Shown here piece after piece: positions 52,588-60,469 of a stretch of 64,000 bases of DNA. Source of the DNA: Acidobacteriota bacterium (GTDB lineage Bacteria; Acidobacteriota; Vicinamibacteria; Vicinamibacterales; JAKQTR01); contig JAKQTR010000030.1 of assembly GCA_029562975.1 (NCBI GenBank), positions 248,001 through 312,000 of the forward strand. The letters run 5' to 3'. Position numbers and translations under genes: made by a program. The notes under the pieces are model-generated. The model saw only the letters and a list, made by a program, of their open reading frames with translations, did not search any database and was not told the origin of the DNA. Each line of letters starts with the position of its first letter. The first letter of the stretch is position 1.

Positions 52588-54578
52588 CGCACGCGTCATT
52601 CCCCCGCTGCTGCGCCGAGTGCTGGCACTCCCCCGAACGGCCCTGCCCGGACCTGGTGGCCTGCCTGGCGAGCGGTCCGCTCTGCCACGAAAGCGAGGCC
52701 TGCGCCTCCTGGCGCGTGCGGCGCCAAGTCGAGCTGCGCCGGGAGGCCCCGGTCCGCCCGGTGATCTTCGTCGGCACCGGGACCTGCGGCCTGGGTGCGG
52801 GCGCCGGACGGACGCTGGCCGCCGTCCGCGCCTGGGTCGACGCCGGGGCGCGCGAGGCGGACGTGGTCGAGGTCGGCTGCATCGGCCTCTGCGTCGAGGA
52901 GCCGCTGGTGGACGTGCAGATGCCCGGCCGTCCCCGGTTGAGCTTCGCCCGCGTGAGCGAGAAAAAGGTGGGCCCGCTCCTGGACGCGATCTTCGACGGG
53001 CACCCGCTGCCGGTCGAGCCGCTCGGCCAGTTCCGGCACGCCGGCGCCACTCGCTGGCCCGGCGTGGCGGCGCTCGACGCCCATCCCTTCTTCGCCCTGC
53101 AGACGCGCTGGGTGCTGGAGCACTGCGGCATCCTCGATCCGGCGAGCCTGGACGAGTACCTCGCCCGCGGGGGCTACACCGCCCTCGCCAAGGCGCTGCG
53201 GACGATGACGCCGGCGGAGGTCTGCGCCCAGGTCGAGCAGAGCGGCCTGCGGGGACGCGGAGGCGGCGGCTTCCCGACGGGCACCAAGTGGTCGATCGCG
53301 AACAAGCAGGCGGCGGATCAGAAGTACATGGTCTGCAACGCCGACGAGGGCGACCCGGGGGCGTTCATGGATCGCGCGATCATGGAGAGCGACCCGCACC
53401 GAGTCCTCGAAGGCCTGGCGCTCGCCGCGTACGCCATCGGCGCGAGCAAGGCCTACATCTACACGCGCGCCGAGTATCCGCTGGCCATCCAGCGGATGAA
53501 CGCCGCCATCGCCGACGCCACGGCGTACGGCCTGCTGGGCGCGAACGTCTTCGACTCGGGCTTCTCGCTCGACATCCACGTCAAGCAGGGAGCCGGGGCC
53601 TTCGTGTGCGGCGAGGAGACGGCGCTGCTTGCAAGCATCGAGGGGCGCCGCGGCATGCCGAGGCCGAGGCCGCCCTACCCGGCCATCGCCGGGCTCTTCG
53701 GCAAGCCGACGGTCATCAACAACGTCGAGACGCTCGCCAACGTCCCGCCGATCGTCGCGAAGGGCGCGGCGTGGTTCGCGTCCATCGGCACCGCCAGCAG
53801 CAAGGGCACCAAGGTGTTCGCGCTGTCGGGCAACGTCGCCCGGACGGGCCTCGTCGAGGTCGCGATGGGCACGGCGCTCCGGCGGATCGTGTTCGAGATC
53901 GGCGGCGGCATCCCCGGCGACCGCGCCTACAAGGCGGTCCAGATCGGCGGGCCGTCCGGCGGATGCATCCCGACGTCGGAGCTCGACATCGACATCGACT
54001 ACGAGTCGCTGAAGTCGGTGGGCGCGATGATGGGCTCCGGCGGGCTGGTCGTCATGGACGACGGGAGCTGCATGGTGGACGTCGCCAAGTTCTTCATGGA
54101 CTTCATCCAGAAGGAGAGCTGCGGCAAGTGCATCCCGTGCCGCGAGGGAACGCGGCGGATGCTCGAGATCCTGGAGAGCCTGACGCGGAGCCGCCGGTCG
54201 GAGGAGCGCTTCGAGGCCCTCGAGCGGTTCCGGGCGGTGATGAACCTCGAGCAGCTGGCCGGCGTGATCAAGGACACGAGCCTCTGCGGCCTGGGCCAGT
54301 CGGCGCCGAACCCGGTGCTGAGCACGCTCCGCTGGTTCCGCGGGGAGTACGAGGCGCACGTCTTCGACCGCCGCTGCCCCGCCGGCGCGTGCCGCGAGCT
54401 GCTCGTCTACGAGATTGACCCGGTGCGCTGCAAGGGCTGCGGCCTCTGCGTCAAGCAGTGCCCGTCCGACGCCATCGTGGGCGCGCTGAAGAGCCCGCAC
54501 CACATCATCCCCGAGCGCTGCATCGCCTGCGGCACGTGCGTCGACGTATGCAACCTGGACGCGGTGCTGGTGCACTAG
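52584..54578 (+). CDS. hydB: Hydrogenase flavin subunit HydB (NuoF-like) with Cys-rich leader
   Basis: This 664-residue subunit carries FMN and NAD(P)H sites. Order: a leader with seven Cys in residues 9-40, a thioredoxin-like domain (VGTGTCGLGAGAG, VGCIGLC), the NuoF core (GRGGGGFPTGTKW, CNADEGDPGAFMDR, VCGEETALLASIEG, PYPAIAG), the N3 cluster (SCGKCIPCREGTRRM with a fourth Cys in SLCGLGQ), and two C-terminal [4Fe-4S] motifs (CKGCGLCVKQCP, CIACGTCVDVC). The GTG start overlaps hydC. Core and C-terminus are as in bifurcating or NAD(P)-linked hydrogenases; the leader is not usual. Confidence 0.93.
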   Translation: MTHASFPRCCAECWHSPERPCPDLVACLASGPLCHESEACASWRVRRQVELRREAPVRPVIFVGTGTCGLGAGAGRTLAAVRAWVDAGAREADVVEVGCIGLCVEEPLVDVQMPGRPRLSFARVSEKKVGPLLDAIFDGHPLPVEPLGQFRHAGATRWPGVAALDAHPFFALQTRWVLEHCGILDPASLDEYLARGGYTALAKALRTMTPAEVCAQVEQSGLRGRGGGGFPTGTKWSIANKQAADQKYMVCNADEGDPGAFMDRAIMESDPHRVLEGLALAAYAIGASKAYIYTRAEYPLAIQRMNAAIADATAYGLLGANVFDSGFSLDIHVKQGAGAFVCGEETALLASIEGRRGMPRPRPPYPAIAGLFGKPTVINNVETLANVPPIVAKGAAWFASIGTASSKGTKVFALSGNVARTGLVEVAMGTALRRIVFEIGGGIPGDRAYKAVQIGGPSGGCIPTSELDIDIDYESLKSVGAMMGSGGLVVMDDGSCMVDVAKFFMDFIQKESCGKCIPCREGTRRMLEILESLTRSRRSEERFEALERFRAVMNLEQLAGVIKDTSLCGLGQSAPNPVLSTLRWFRGEYEAHVFDRRCPAGACRELLVYEIDPVRCKGCGLCVKQCPSDAIVGALKSPHHIIPERCIACGTCVDVCNLDAVLVH

Positions 54579-54631
54579 CTCGGCAGGGGCCGGAGCCCGG
54601 GGGCGAGGCGCGAGCAGCGAAGGGCCGGGCA

Positions 54632-54662
54632 GGGAACAAGGGCTGAGGGGCAAGGGACAAGG
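54632..54662 (+). repeat. G-rich intergenic repeat (GGGACAAGG type)
   Basis: Within the 86-base hydB-hydA gap lies a run of GGGAACAAGGG / GGGACAAGG units. Twelve bases, CAAGGGACAAGG (54651-54662), recur exactly at 60274-60285. The last unit may double as the ribosome-binding site for hydA. Confidence 0.6.
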
Positions 54663-54664
54663 CG

Positions 54665-56386
54665 ATGATGACACTCGAGATCAATGGCCGGTCGGTCGAC
54701 GTGCACGCCGGAGACACGGTGCTCGCGGCGGCCCGGCGGGCCGGCATCCGGATTCCGACGCTCTGCCATTACGAGGGCCTGCCGCCGAGCGGCGCGTGCC
54801 GCATGTGCGTGGTCGAGATCGAGGGGCAGCGGGGCCTCGTGCCGAGCTGCGCGTTCCCGGCGTCGGACGGCCTCAAGGTGCAGACGCACTCGCCGCGCGC
54901 CGTCGACGCGCGCCGGACGCTGGTGGAGCTGCTGCTCGCCAACCACCCGGACGACTGCCTGTACTGCGCGCGCAACGGCGAGTGCCAGCTGCAGGAGCTG
55001 GCCGAGCAGCTCGGCGTCCGCCGACGCCGGTACTTCGGCGGCCGCACGCCGGGCCGCCTCGACATCGCGAGCCCGTCGATCGCGCGGGATCCCTCCAAGT
55101 GCATCCTGTGCGGCAAGTGCGTCCGGGTGTGCGAAGAGGTGCAGTCGGTCGGCGCCATCGACTTCATCGGGCGCGGCAGCAAGACGCGGATCGGAACGGC
55201 CTTCGACGAGGGCCTGAACGTGAGCAGCTGCGTCAACTGCGGCCAGTGCGTGGCGGTCTGCCCGGTCGGCGCCCTGGTCGAGACGCGCGCCATCGACGAC
55301 GTGCGGGCGGCGCTGGCCGACCCGTCGCGGATCGTCGTGGTTCAGCACGCGCCGTCGGTGTCGGTCAGCCTGGCCGAGGAGTTCGGCCTCAAGCCGGGCA
55401 CGGACGTGGACGGCCCGCTGGTCACGGCGCTGCGCCGGCTCGGGTTCGCCTGGGTGTTCGACACGTCGTTCAGCGCCGACCTGACGATCATGGAAGAGGC
55501 CTCGGAGCTGGCCCACCGGCTGACGACGGGCGGGGTGCTCCCCATGATGACGAGCTGCTCGGCCGGATGGGTCAAGTTCATGGAGCAGTTCTACCCGGAC
55601 CTGCTGCCGAACCTGTCCACCTGCAAGAGCCCGCAGCAGATGTTGGGCGCCATCGTCAAGACGTTCCTGGCGGAGCGCCTCGGCCTCGATCCGGCCCGGA
55701 TCTACAGCGTGGCCATCATGCCGTGCACGGCCAAGAAGTTCGAGGCGGGGCGCGAGGAGATGGGCCGCGCCGGCCAGCAGGACATCGACGCGGTCCTCAC
55801 GACGCGCGAGCTGGCCGAGCTCATCCGCATGTACGGCCTCGACCTGTCCGCGCTGCCGCCGGACGCCGCCGACACGCCGTTCGGCGAGCGCACGTCGGCG
55901 GGCAAGCTGTTCGGGGCGTCGGGGGGCGTCGCGGAGGCCGCCGTCCGGACGGCGCACTACCTCCTGACGGGCCAGTCGATGGAGGCGCCCAAGATCCAGG
56001 CCCTGCGCGGACTGGACGGCATCAAGGAGTACCGGACGACCGTGGGCGGCCTGGACATCGGCGTCGCGGCCGTCTCGGGCCTCGGCAACGCGCGCAGGCT
56101 GCTGGACCAGGTGCGCGCCGGCCGGCGCGATCTGCACCTGATCGAGGTCATGGCGTGTCCGGGCGGCTGCATCGCCGGCGGCGGCCAGCCGCGGTCCGCC
56201 TCGACCGAGGCCATCCGGGCCCGGATGCAGGCGCTGTACCTCATCGACCGCGACGCGACGGTTCGCGCGTCGCACGAGAACCCCGCGGTCAAGCGGCTGT
56301 ACGCCGAGTTCCTCGAGAAGCCGCTCTCGCACCGGAGCCACGAACTCTTGCACACGCACTACGAGCGCCGGCAGCCGGTGATGTAG
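54665..56386 (+). CDS. hydA: [FeFe]-hydrogenase catalytic subunit HydA, M3-type
   Basis: This 573-residue enzyme reduces protons or oxidises H2. Cluster domains in order: [2Fe-2S] (Cys34, 45, 48, 62), His-ligated [4Fe-4S] (His94, Cys98, 101, 107), two [4Fe-4S] (Cys146-149-152-156 and Cys189-192-195-199), then the H-cluster domain. L1 is TSCSAGW (296-302), L2 is MPCTAKKFE (Cys354), L3 is VMACPGGCIAGGGQP (Cys498, Cys502). Residue spacing matches the clostridial CpI enzyme with a constant offset. With HydB and HydC it should form a trimeric NAD(P)-linked, possibly bifurcating enzyme. L1 departs from the textbook TSCCPxW. Confidence 0.95.
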   Translation: MMTLEINGRSVDVHAGDTVLAAARRAGIRIPTLCHYEGLPPSGACRMCVVEIEGQRGLVPSCAFPASDGLKVQTHSPRAVDARRTLVELLLANHPDDCLYCARNGECQLQELAEQLGVRRRRYFGGRTPGRLDIASPSIARDPSKCILCGKCVRVCEEVQSVGAIDFIGRGSKTRIGTAFDEGLNVSSCVNCGQCVAVCPVGALVETRAIDDVRAALADPSRIVVVQHAPSVSVSLAEEFGLKPGTDVDGPLVTALRRLGFAWVFDTSFSADLTIMEEASELAHRLTTGGVLPMMTSCSAGWVKFMEQFYPDLLPNLSTCKSPQQMLGAIVKTFLAERLGLDPARIYSVAIMPCTAKKFEAGREEMGRAGQQDIDAVLTTRELAELIRMYGLDLSALPPDAADTPFGERTSAGKLFGASGGVAEAAVRTAHYLLTGQSMEAPKIQALRGLDGIKEYRTTVGGLDIGVAAVSGLGNARRLLDQVRAGRRDLHLIEVMACPGGCIAGGGQPRSASTEAIRARMQALYLIDRDATVRASHENPAVKRLYAEFLEKPLSHRSHELLHTHYERRQPVM

Positions 56387-56432
56387 GTGCCGGTCCGCGG
56401 TCCGGAGGCGGCCGCGAAGGGGGAGCGGAACG

Positions 56433-58532
56433 GTGGCTGAAGGAGTCGGACGGAGGAGCGGGGAGGGGCGCACGGCGGCTCGCTCGCAGGTCGCGCTGGT
56501 CTCCACGATCGGCGAGCGCTGCCGCGTCTGCTACCAGTGCGTGCGCGAGTGCCCCGCCAAGGCGATCCGCATCGCGGACCACAAGGCGCAGGTGCTGCCC
56601 GAGCGGTGCATTGGCTGCGGCGTCTGCTACCAGGTATGCACGCAGGGCGCCAAGCGCATCCTCTCGGCGGTCGAGGCGGTGGACGAGCTGCTGGCCGGGC
56701 CGGCGCCGGTGGCGGCCATCCTCGCCCCCAGCTTCCCCGCGGAATTCATCCGCGTCGACTACCCGCACGTCGTGGGGACGCTGCGCGCGATGGGCTTCGC
56801 GTCGGTCCACGAAGTGGCGTTCGGCGCGGAGCTCGTGGCCCGGCAATACAAGCGGCTGGTGGCGCAGGATTCCGGCAGGCTCTGGATTGCGACGACGTGC
56901 CCGGCGGTGGTCGGCTACGTGCGCCGGTACCACCCGGATCTCATCGGGTCGCTCGCGCCGGTCGTCTCGCCGATGATCGCCATCGCGCGCCTGCTGCGCG
57001 CGCTGCACGGCGACGCGATTCGCGTGGTCTTCATCGGCCCCTGCATCGCCAAGAAGCGCGAGGCGGCCACGCACGACCTCGACGGCGAGGTGGACGAGGT
57101 CCTGACCTTCACCGAACTGCGCCAGATGATCGCGGCGCGCGGCATCGACATCGCCGCGGTCGAGCCGAGCGGGTTCGACCCGCCCCATGCGCGCGACGGC
57201 GCCTTGTTCCCCATCAGCGGCGGCATGCTGCAGGTGGCGGGGATCGAGGAGGATCTCGTCACGGGCCACGTCATGGTCGGCGACGGGCCGGCCGAGTTCG
57301 TGCAGGCCATCAAGGAAGCCGAGACGGGTATCATCGAGACGCGGCTGCTCGAACTCCTGTTCTGCCCGGGCTGCACGATGGGGCCGGGCATGAGCTCCAA
57401 CCTGCCCCACTTCGGCCGCCGGGCCCGCGTCAGCCAGTTCGTGCGGCAGCGCATCGCCGAGGTGGACTCGACCGCGTGGGAGGCGGAGCACCGGCGGTGG
57501 GCCGGCCTGTCGCTCACCCGCTCCTACTCCCCGTACGATCTCCGCATGCCGGTGCCGTCCCCGGAGGAACTGCAGCGGATTCTGGGCGATCTCGGCAAGT
57601 CGGACCCGCGCCACGAGCTGAATTGCGGCGCCTGCGGCTATTCGTCGTGCCGCGAGCTGGCCTCGGCCATCTACGTGGACCTGGCGGAGCCGACCATGTG
57701 CCTGCCGCACAGCATCGAGACGCTGCGGACGACGGTGCGGGAGCTGGCCCACTCGAACGAGGAGCTGGCCAGCACGCAGGAGGCGCTCGTGCGCTCCGAG
57801 AAGCTCGCCAGCATGGGCCAGCTGGCAGCCGGCATCGCCCACGAGGTGAACAACCCCCTCGGCGTGGTCATCATGTACGCGCACTTCCTGATGGAGCAGC
57901 TCGGGGAGCGGCCCGAGCTGCGCGAGGACCTGACGATGGTCGTCGAGCAGGCGGACCGCTGCAAGAAGATCGTCTCCGGCCTGCTCAACTTCGCGCGCCA
58001 GAACAAGGTGGAGCACAATCTGGTGGACGTCGGCGAGCTCGTGCAGAAGGCGATGCGCAGCGTGCCGCCGCCCGTGAACGTCGTCGTCGAGGTCGAGAAC
58101 CTGATGCGCAACCCGATGGCGGAGCTCGATGCCGACCAGATCACGCAGGTGCTCGTGAACTTCGTCACGAACGCGTACGCCGCCATGCCCGACGGCGGAC
58201 GGCTCCGCGTGACCGCCCGCGACGACGACGGCGATCGGTGCAGCCTGACGGTGGCCGACACGGGCACGGGCATCCCCGGAGAGCACCTGTCGAGGGTGTT
58301 CGAGCCGTTCTTCACGACCAAGCGGGGCGGCAAGGGCACCGGGCTCGGCCTCGCGGTCACGTACGGGATCGTCAAGATGCATCGCGGCGAGCTCGCGGTG
58401 GTCTCCAACGCCGACCCGGCGAAAGGGGCGACCGGCACGAGCTTCACCGTGTCCCTGCCGCGCCGGCGGCCCGAGAACGCCAACGGCCATTTCGTCGCCG
58501 CCACCATCCCCGAGAGCGCCGCCGCGCTCTGA
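56433..58532 (+). CDS. Sensor histidine kinase fused to a degenerate [FeFe]-hydrogenase domain
   Basis: This 699-residue soluble protein joins two [4Fe-4S] motifs (Cys30-33-36-40, Cys59-62-65-69), a hydrogenase large-subunit-like domain (about 75-340), a small four-Cys Fe-S domain (Cys398, 401, 406, 423) and a histidine kinase (His470 in GIAHEVNNPLG; NFVTNAYAA, DTGTGIPGEHL, GTGLGLAV). Hydrogenase motifs are altered: L1 is TTCP (Cys156, no second Cys, no Trp), L2 is GPCIAKKRE (Cys204), L3 is FCPGC (Cys311, Cys314), one residue shorter than usual and without the Gly-rich end. It likely senses H2, CO or redox state rather than turning over H2. A receiver gene follows 21 bases later. Confidence 0.9.
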   Translation: MAEGVGRRSGEGRTAARSQVALVSTIGERCRVCYQCVRECPAKAIRIADHKAQVLPERCIGCGVCYQVCTQGAKRILSAVEAVDELLAGPAPVAAILAPSFPAEFIRVDYPHVVGTLRAMGFASVHEVAFGAELVARQYKRLVAQDSGRLWIATTCPAVVGYVRRYHPDLIGSLAPVVSPMIAIARLLRALHGDAIRVVFIGPCIAKKREAATHDLDGEVDEVLTFTELRQMIAARGIDIAAVEPSGFDPPHARDGALFPISGGMLQVAGIEEDLVTGHVMVGDGPAEFVQAIKEAETGIIETRLLELLFCPGCTMGPGMSSNLPHFGRRARVSQFVRQRIAEVDSTAWEAEHRRWAGLSLTRSYSPYDLRMPVPSPEELQRILGDLGKSDPRHELNCGACGYSSCRELASAIYVDLAEPTMCLPHSIETLRTTVRELAHSNEELASTQEALVRSEKLASMGQLAAGIAHEVNNPLGVVIMYAHFLMEQLGERPELREDLTMVVEQADRCKKIVSGLLNFARQNKVEHNLVDVGELVQKAMRSVPPPVNVVVEVENLMRNPMAELDADQITQVLVNFVTNAYAAMPDGGRLRVTARDDDGDRCSLTVADTGTGIPGEHLSRVFEPFFTTKRGGKGTGLGLAVTYGIVKMHRGELAVVSNADPAKGATGTSFTVSLPRRRPENANGHFVAATIPESAAAL

Positions 58533-58553
58533 GTCCCGAGGGCCAGCCACACC

Positions 58554-58976
58554 ATGACACCCGACGCAACCCCGTTCCACATCCTGCTCGTTGACGACGA
58601 CGAGGACTTCCTGTTCCAGCACCGGATCCAGCTCGAGAACGCCGGGTTTCGCGTCACCACGGCCTCCACGCGGGCCGAGGCCGAGGCGCTCGCGGACCAG
58701 GCCAGGCCTGACCTGGCCATCCTCGACCTGATGATGGAGCAGCACGACGACGGGTTCATCCTGTCCCACCATCTGAAGCGCAAGCTGCCCGCGCTGCCGG
58801 TCATCCTGGTCACGGCCGTCACCTCGGAAACCGGCATCAGCTTCACACCGACCACGGGGGCGGAGCGGGCCTGGGTCGGCGCCGACGCGTTCCTGTCCAA
58901 GCCCATCCGGTTCGAGCAGCTGAAGCGCGAGGTGGACCGGCTGCTCGAGGGGAAGACGCCGGGGGGCAGGGGCTAG
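58554..58976 (+). CDS. Single-domain response regulator
   Basis: This 140-residue protein is a lone receiver: acidic pocket LLVDDDED, phospho-Asp58 in AILDLMMEQ, Thr in LVTAVT and Lys in FLSKPIR. It has no output domain. A slightly long loop (SETGISFTPTTGAERAWVGA, twenty residues) before the Lys is unusual. It lies directly after the hydrogenase-like kinase gene and is its probable partner, perhaps as a phosphorelay intermediate. Confidence 0.88.
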   Translation: MTPDATPFHILLVDDDEDFLFQHRIQLENAGFRVTTASTRAEAEALADQARPDLAILDLMMEQHDDGFILSHHLKRKLPALPVILVTAVTSETGISFTPTTGAERAWVGADAFLSKPIRFEQLKREVDRLLEGKTPGGRG

Positions 58977-59086
58977 GCGCTGGAGGCGAGGCGCCAGGCG
59001 GGCGCGGCGAACGGACACAGGCCCAGGCCCGCCGCGCCGAGACTGGCCCGCCGGCGGCCCGGCGACGGCCAGGACCGGGAGCACAC

Positions 59087-60211
59087 GTGGAAACGCTGAG
59101 AGTGCTGGTGGTTGACGACGAGCAGGGCATGCGCCTGGCGGTGGCGCGCGTCCTGTCTCCCTACACCGTCCGCATCGACGACACGACGGGTCACACGGTC
59201 CGCTTCGCCGTCGAGACGGCTGACTCGGGCGAAGCGGCGCTCGAGATGATGGCCGCCTCGGCGCCGGACATTCTGCTGCTCGACATGAAGATGGGCGGCC
59301 TGTCCGGCCTGGACGTGCTGCACGAAATGCGCGCCCGACGCATCGACACGCTGACGGTGATGATCACGGCCTACGCGACGCTCGAAACGGCGATCGAAGC
59401 CACCAAGCGCGGCGCCCACGACTTCCTTCCGAAGCCGTTCACGCCGGAGGACCTCCGCGTCGCCGTCCGGCGCGTCGTCCGGCACCTGATGGTCCAGCGC
59501 GAGGCGAAGCGGCTGGCCGAGGAGAAGCGGCAGGTCCGCTTCCAGTTCATCTCGGTGCTGGGACACGAGCTGAAGGCCCCGCTCGCGGCGGTCGAAGGCT
59601 ACCTGCAGATCCTGAAGGACGGGTCGGCCGGCGCCGACCCCGCCGTGATCGCGCGCGTGGTGGATCGGGCCCTGGTCCGGACCGAAGGCATGCGCAAGCT
59701 CATCGGCGACCTCCTGAACATGACGCGGATCGAATCCGGGCAGAAGCGGAGGGAGCTGGTCGCGACGGACCTGCGCGAGGCTGCAACCGCCGCCTTCGAG
59801 ACGGCGTCGGCCGCCGCGGCGGCCCGCGGCATCCGCCTGGCGCTGCAGGCGCCCGACCGCGCCCCGATCGTGGCCGACCGGGGCGAACTCGACATCATCC
59901 TGAACAACCTCGTCTCGAACGCGGTGAAGTACAACCGCGACGGCGGCCGGGTGGACGTGACGCTCGAGCCTGGCGCCGGCGGCGGCTGGGCCATCCGCGT
60001 GGCGGACACGGGCATCGGCCTGACGAACGAGGACGCCCAGCGGCTCTTCCAGGACTTCGTCCGCATCAAGAACGAGCACACGCGCTCCATCGCGGGCACC
60101 GGCCTCGGCTTGTCGATCGTGAAGAAACTCGCCCAGCTATACGGCGGCACCGCGACCGTCCAGAGCGAGCCCGGCGTCGGCAGCACGTTCACGGTGACGC
60201 TCCAGGGGTAG
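59087..60211 (+). CDS. Receiver-histidine kinase hybrid (REC-HisKA-HATPase)
   Basis: This 374-residue cytoplasmic protein starts with a receiver (VVDDEQGM, phospho-Asp66 in LLLDMKMGG, MITAYAT, Lys in FLPKPFT). It continues with a dimerisation domain holding His160 in LGHELKAPLAAVEGY and ends in an ATPase domain (NNLVSNAVKYN, DTGIGLTNEDA, GTGLGLSIVKK). KAPL replaces the usual RTPL. There is no membrane helix or sensor, so its input is most likely the phosphoryl group from the upstream kinase. The start is GTG 59087, 110 bases after the lone receiver gene. Confidence 0.88.
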   Translation: METLRVLVVDDEQGMRLAVARVLSPYTVRIDDTTGHTVRFAVETADSGEAALEMMAASAPDILLLDMKMGGLSGLDVLHEMRARRIDTLTVMITAYATLETAIEATKRGAHDFLPKPFTPEDLRVAVRRVVRHLMVQREAKRLAEEKRQVRFQFISVLGHELKAPLAAVEGYLQILKDGSAGADPAVIARVVDRALVRTEGMRKLIGDLLNMTRIESGQKRRELVATDLREAATAAFETASAAAAARGIRLALQAPDRAPIVADRGELDIILNNLVSNAVKYNRDGGRVDVTLEPGAGGGWAIRVADTGIGLTNEDAQRLFQDFVRIKNEHTRSIAGTGLGLSIVKKLAQLYGGTATVQSEPGVGSTFTVTLQG

Positions 60212-60253
60212 GTCGGATTCGGGGCTCGGGACTCGGGCCCGGGACTCGGGGCG
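60212..60253. repeat. G-rich intergenic repeat (GGGACTCGG type)
   Basis: Directly after the hybrid kinase stop is a chain of GGATTCGGGG, CTCGGGACTCGGG and similar units, sharing GGGCCCGGGACTCGG exactly with 25911-25925. It is the same family and the same position (just past a stop codon). Confidence 0.65.
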
Positions 60254-60260
60254 AGTAGCC

Positions 60261-60290
60261 GGAGACAAAGGAACAAGGGACAAGGGAAAA
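60261..60290. repeat. G-rich intergenic repeat (GGGACAAGG type)
   Basis: GGAACAAGGGACAAGGG-type units (60270-60286) match those before hydA (GGAACAAGGG at 54633-54642 and CAAGGGACAAGG at 54651-54662). The two repeat types lie side by side here. Confidence 0.6.
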
Positions 60291-60469
60291 CGCTTGCCCT
60301 GCGCCGGAGCCGGCCGGTCGGCCCGCTCGGGCGCGCTCGGTCCGGGCGCGCAGACCGCTTGGCGAAGGCGGCGCGAAGCCGCTGGATCGGCCCGGTCTAG
60401 GCATCTGCTACACTCGGCGGAACCGCGGATGCACGGGGCGCATGCCGCGGGCCTCCGGAGAGTGCCCAG

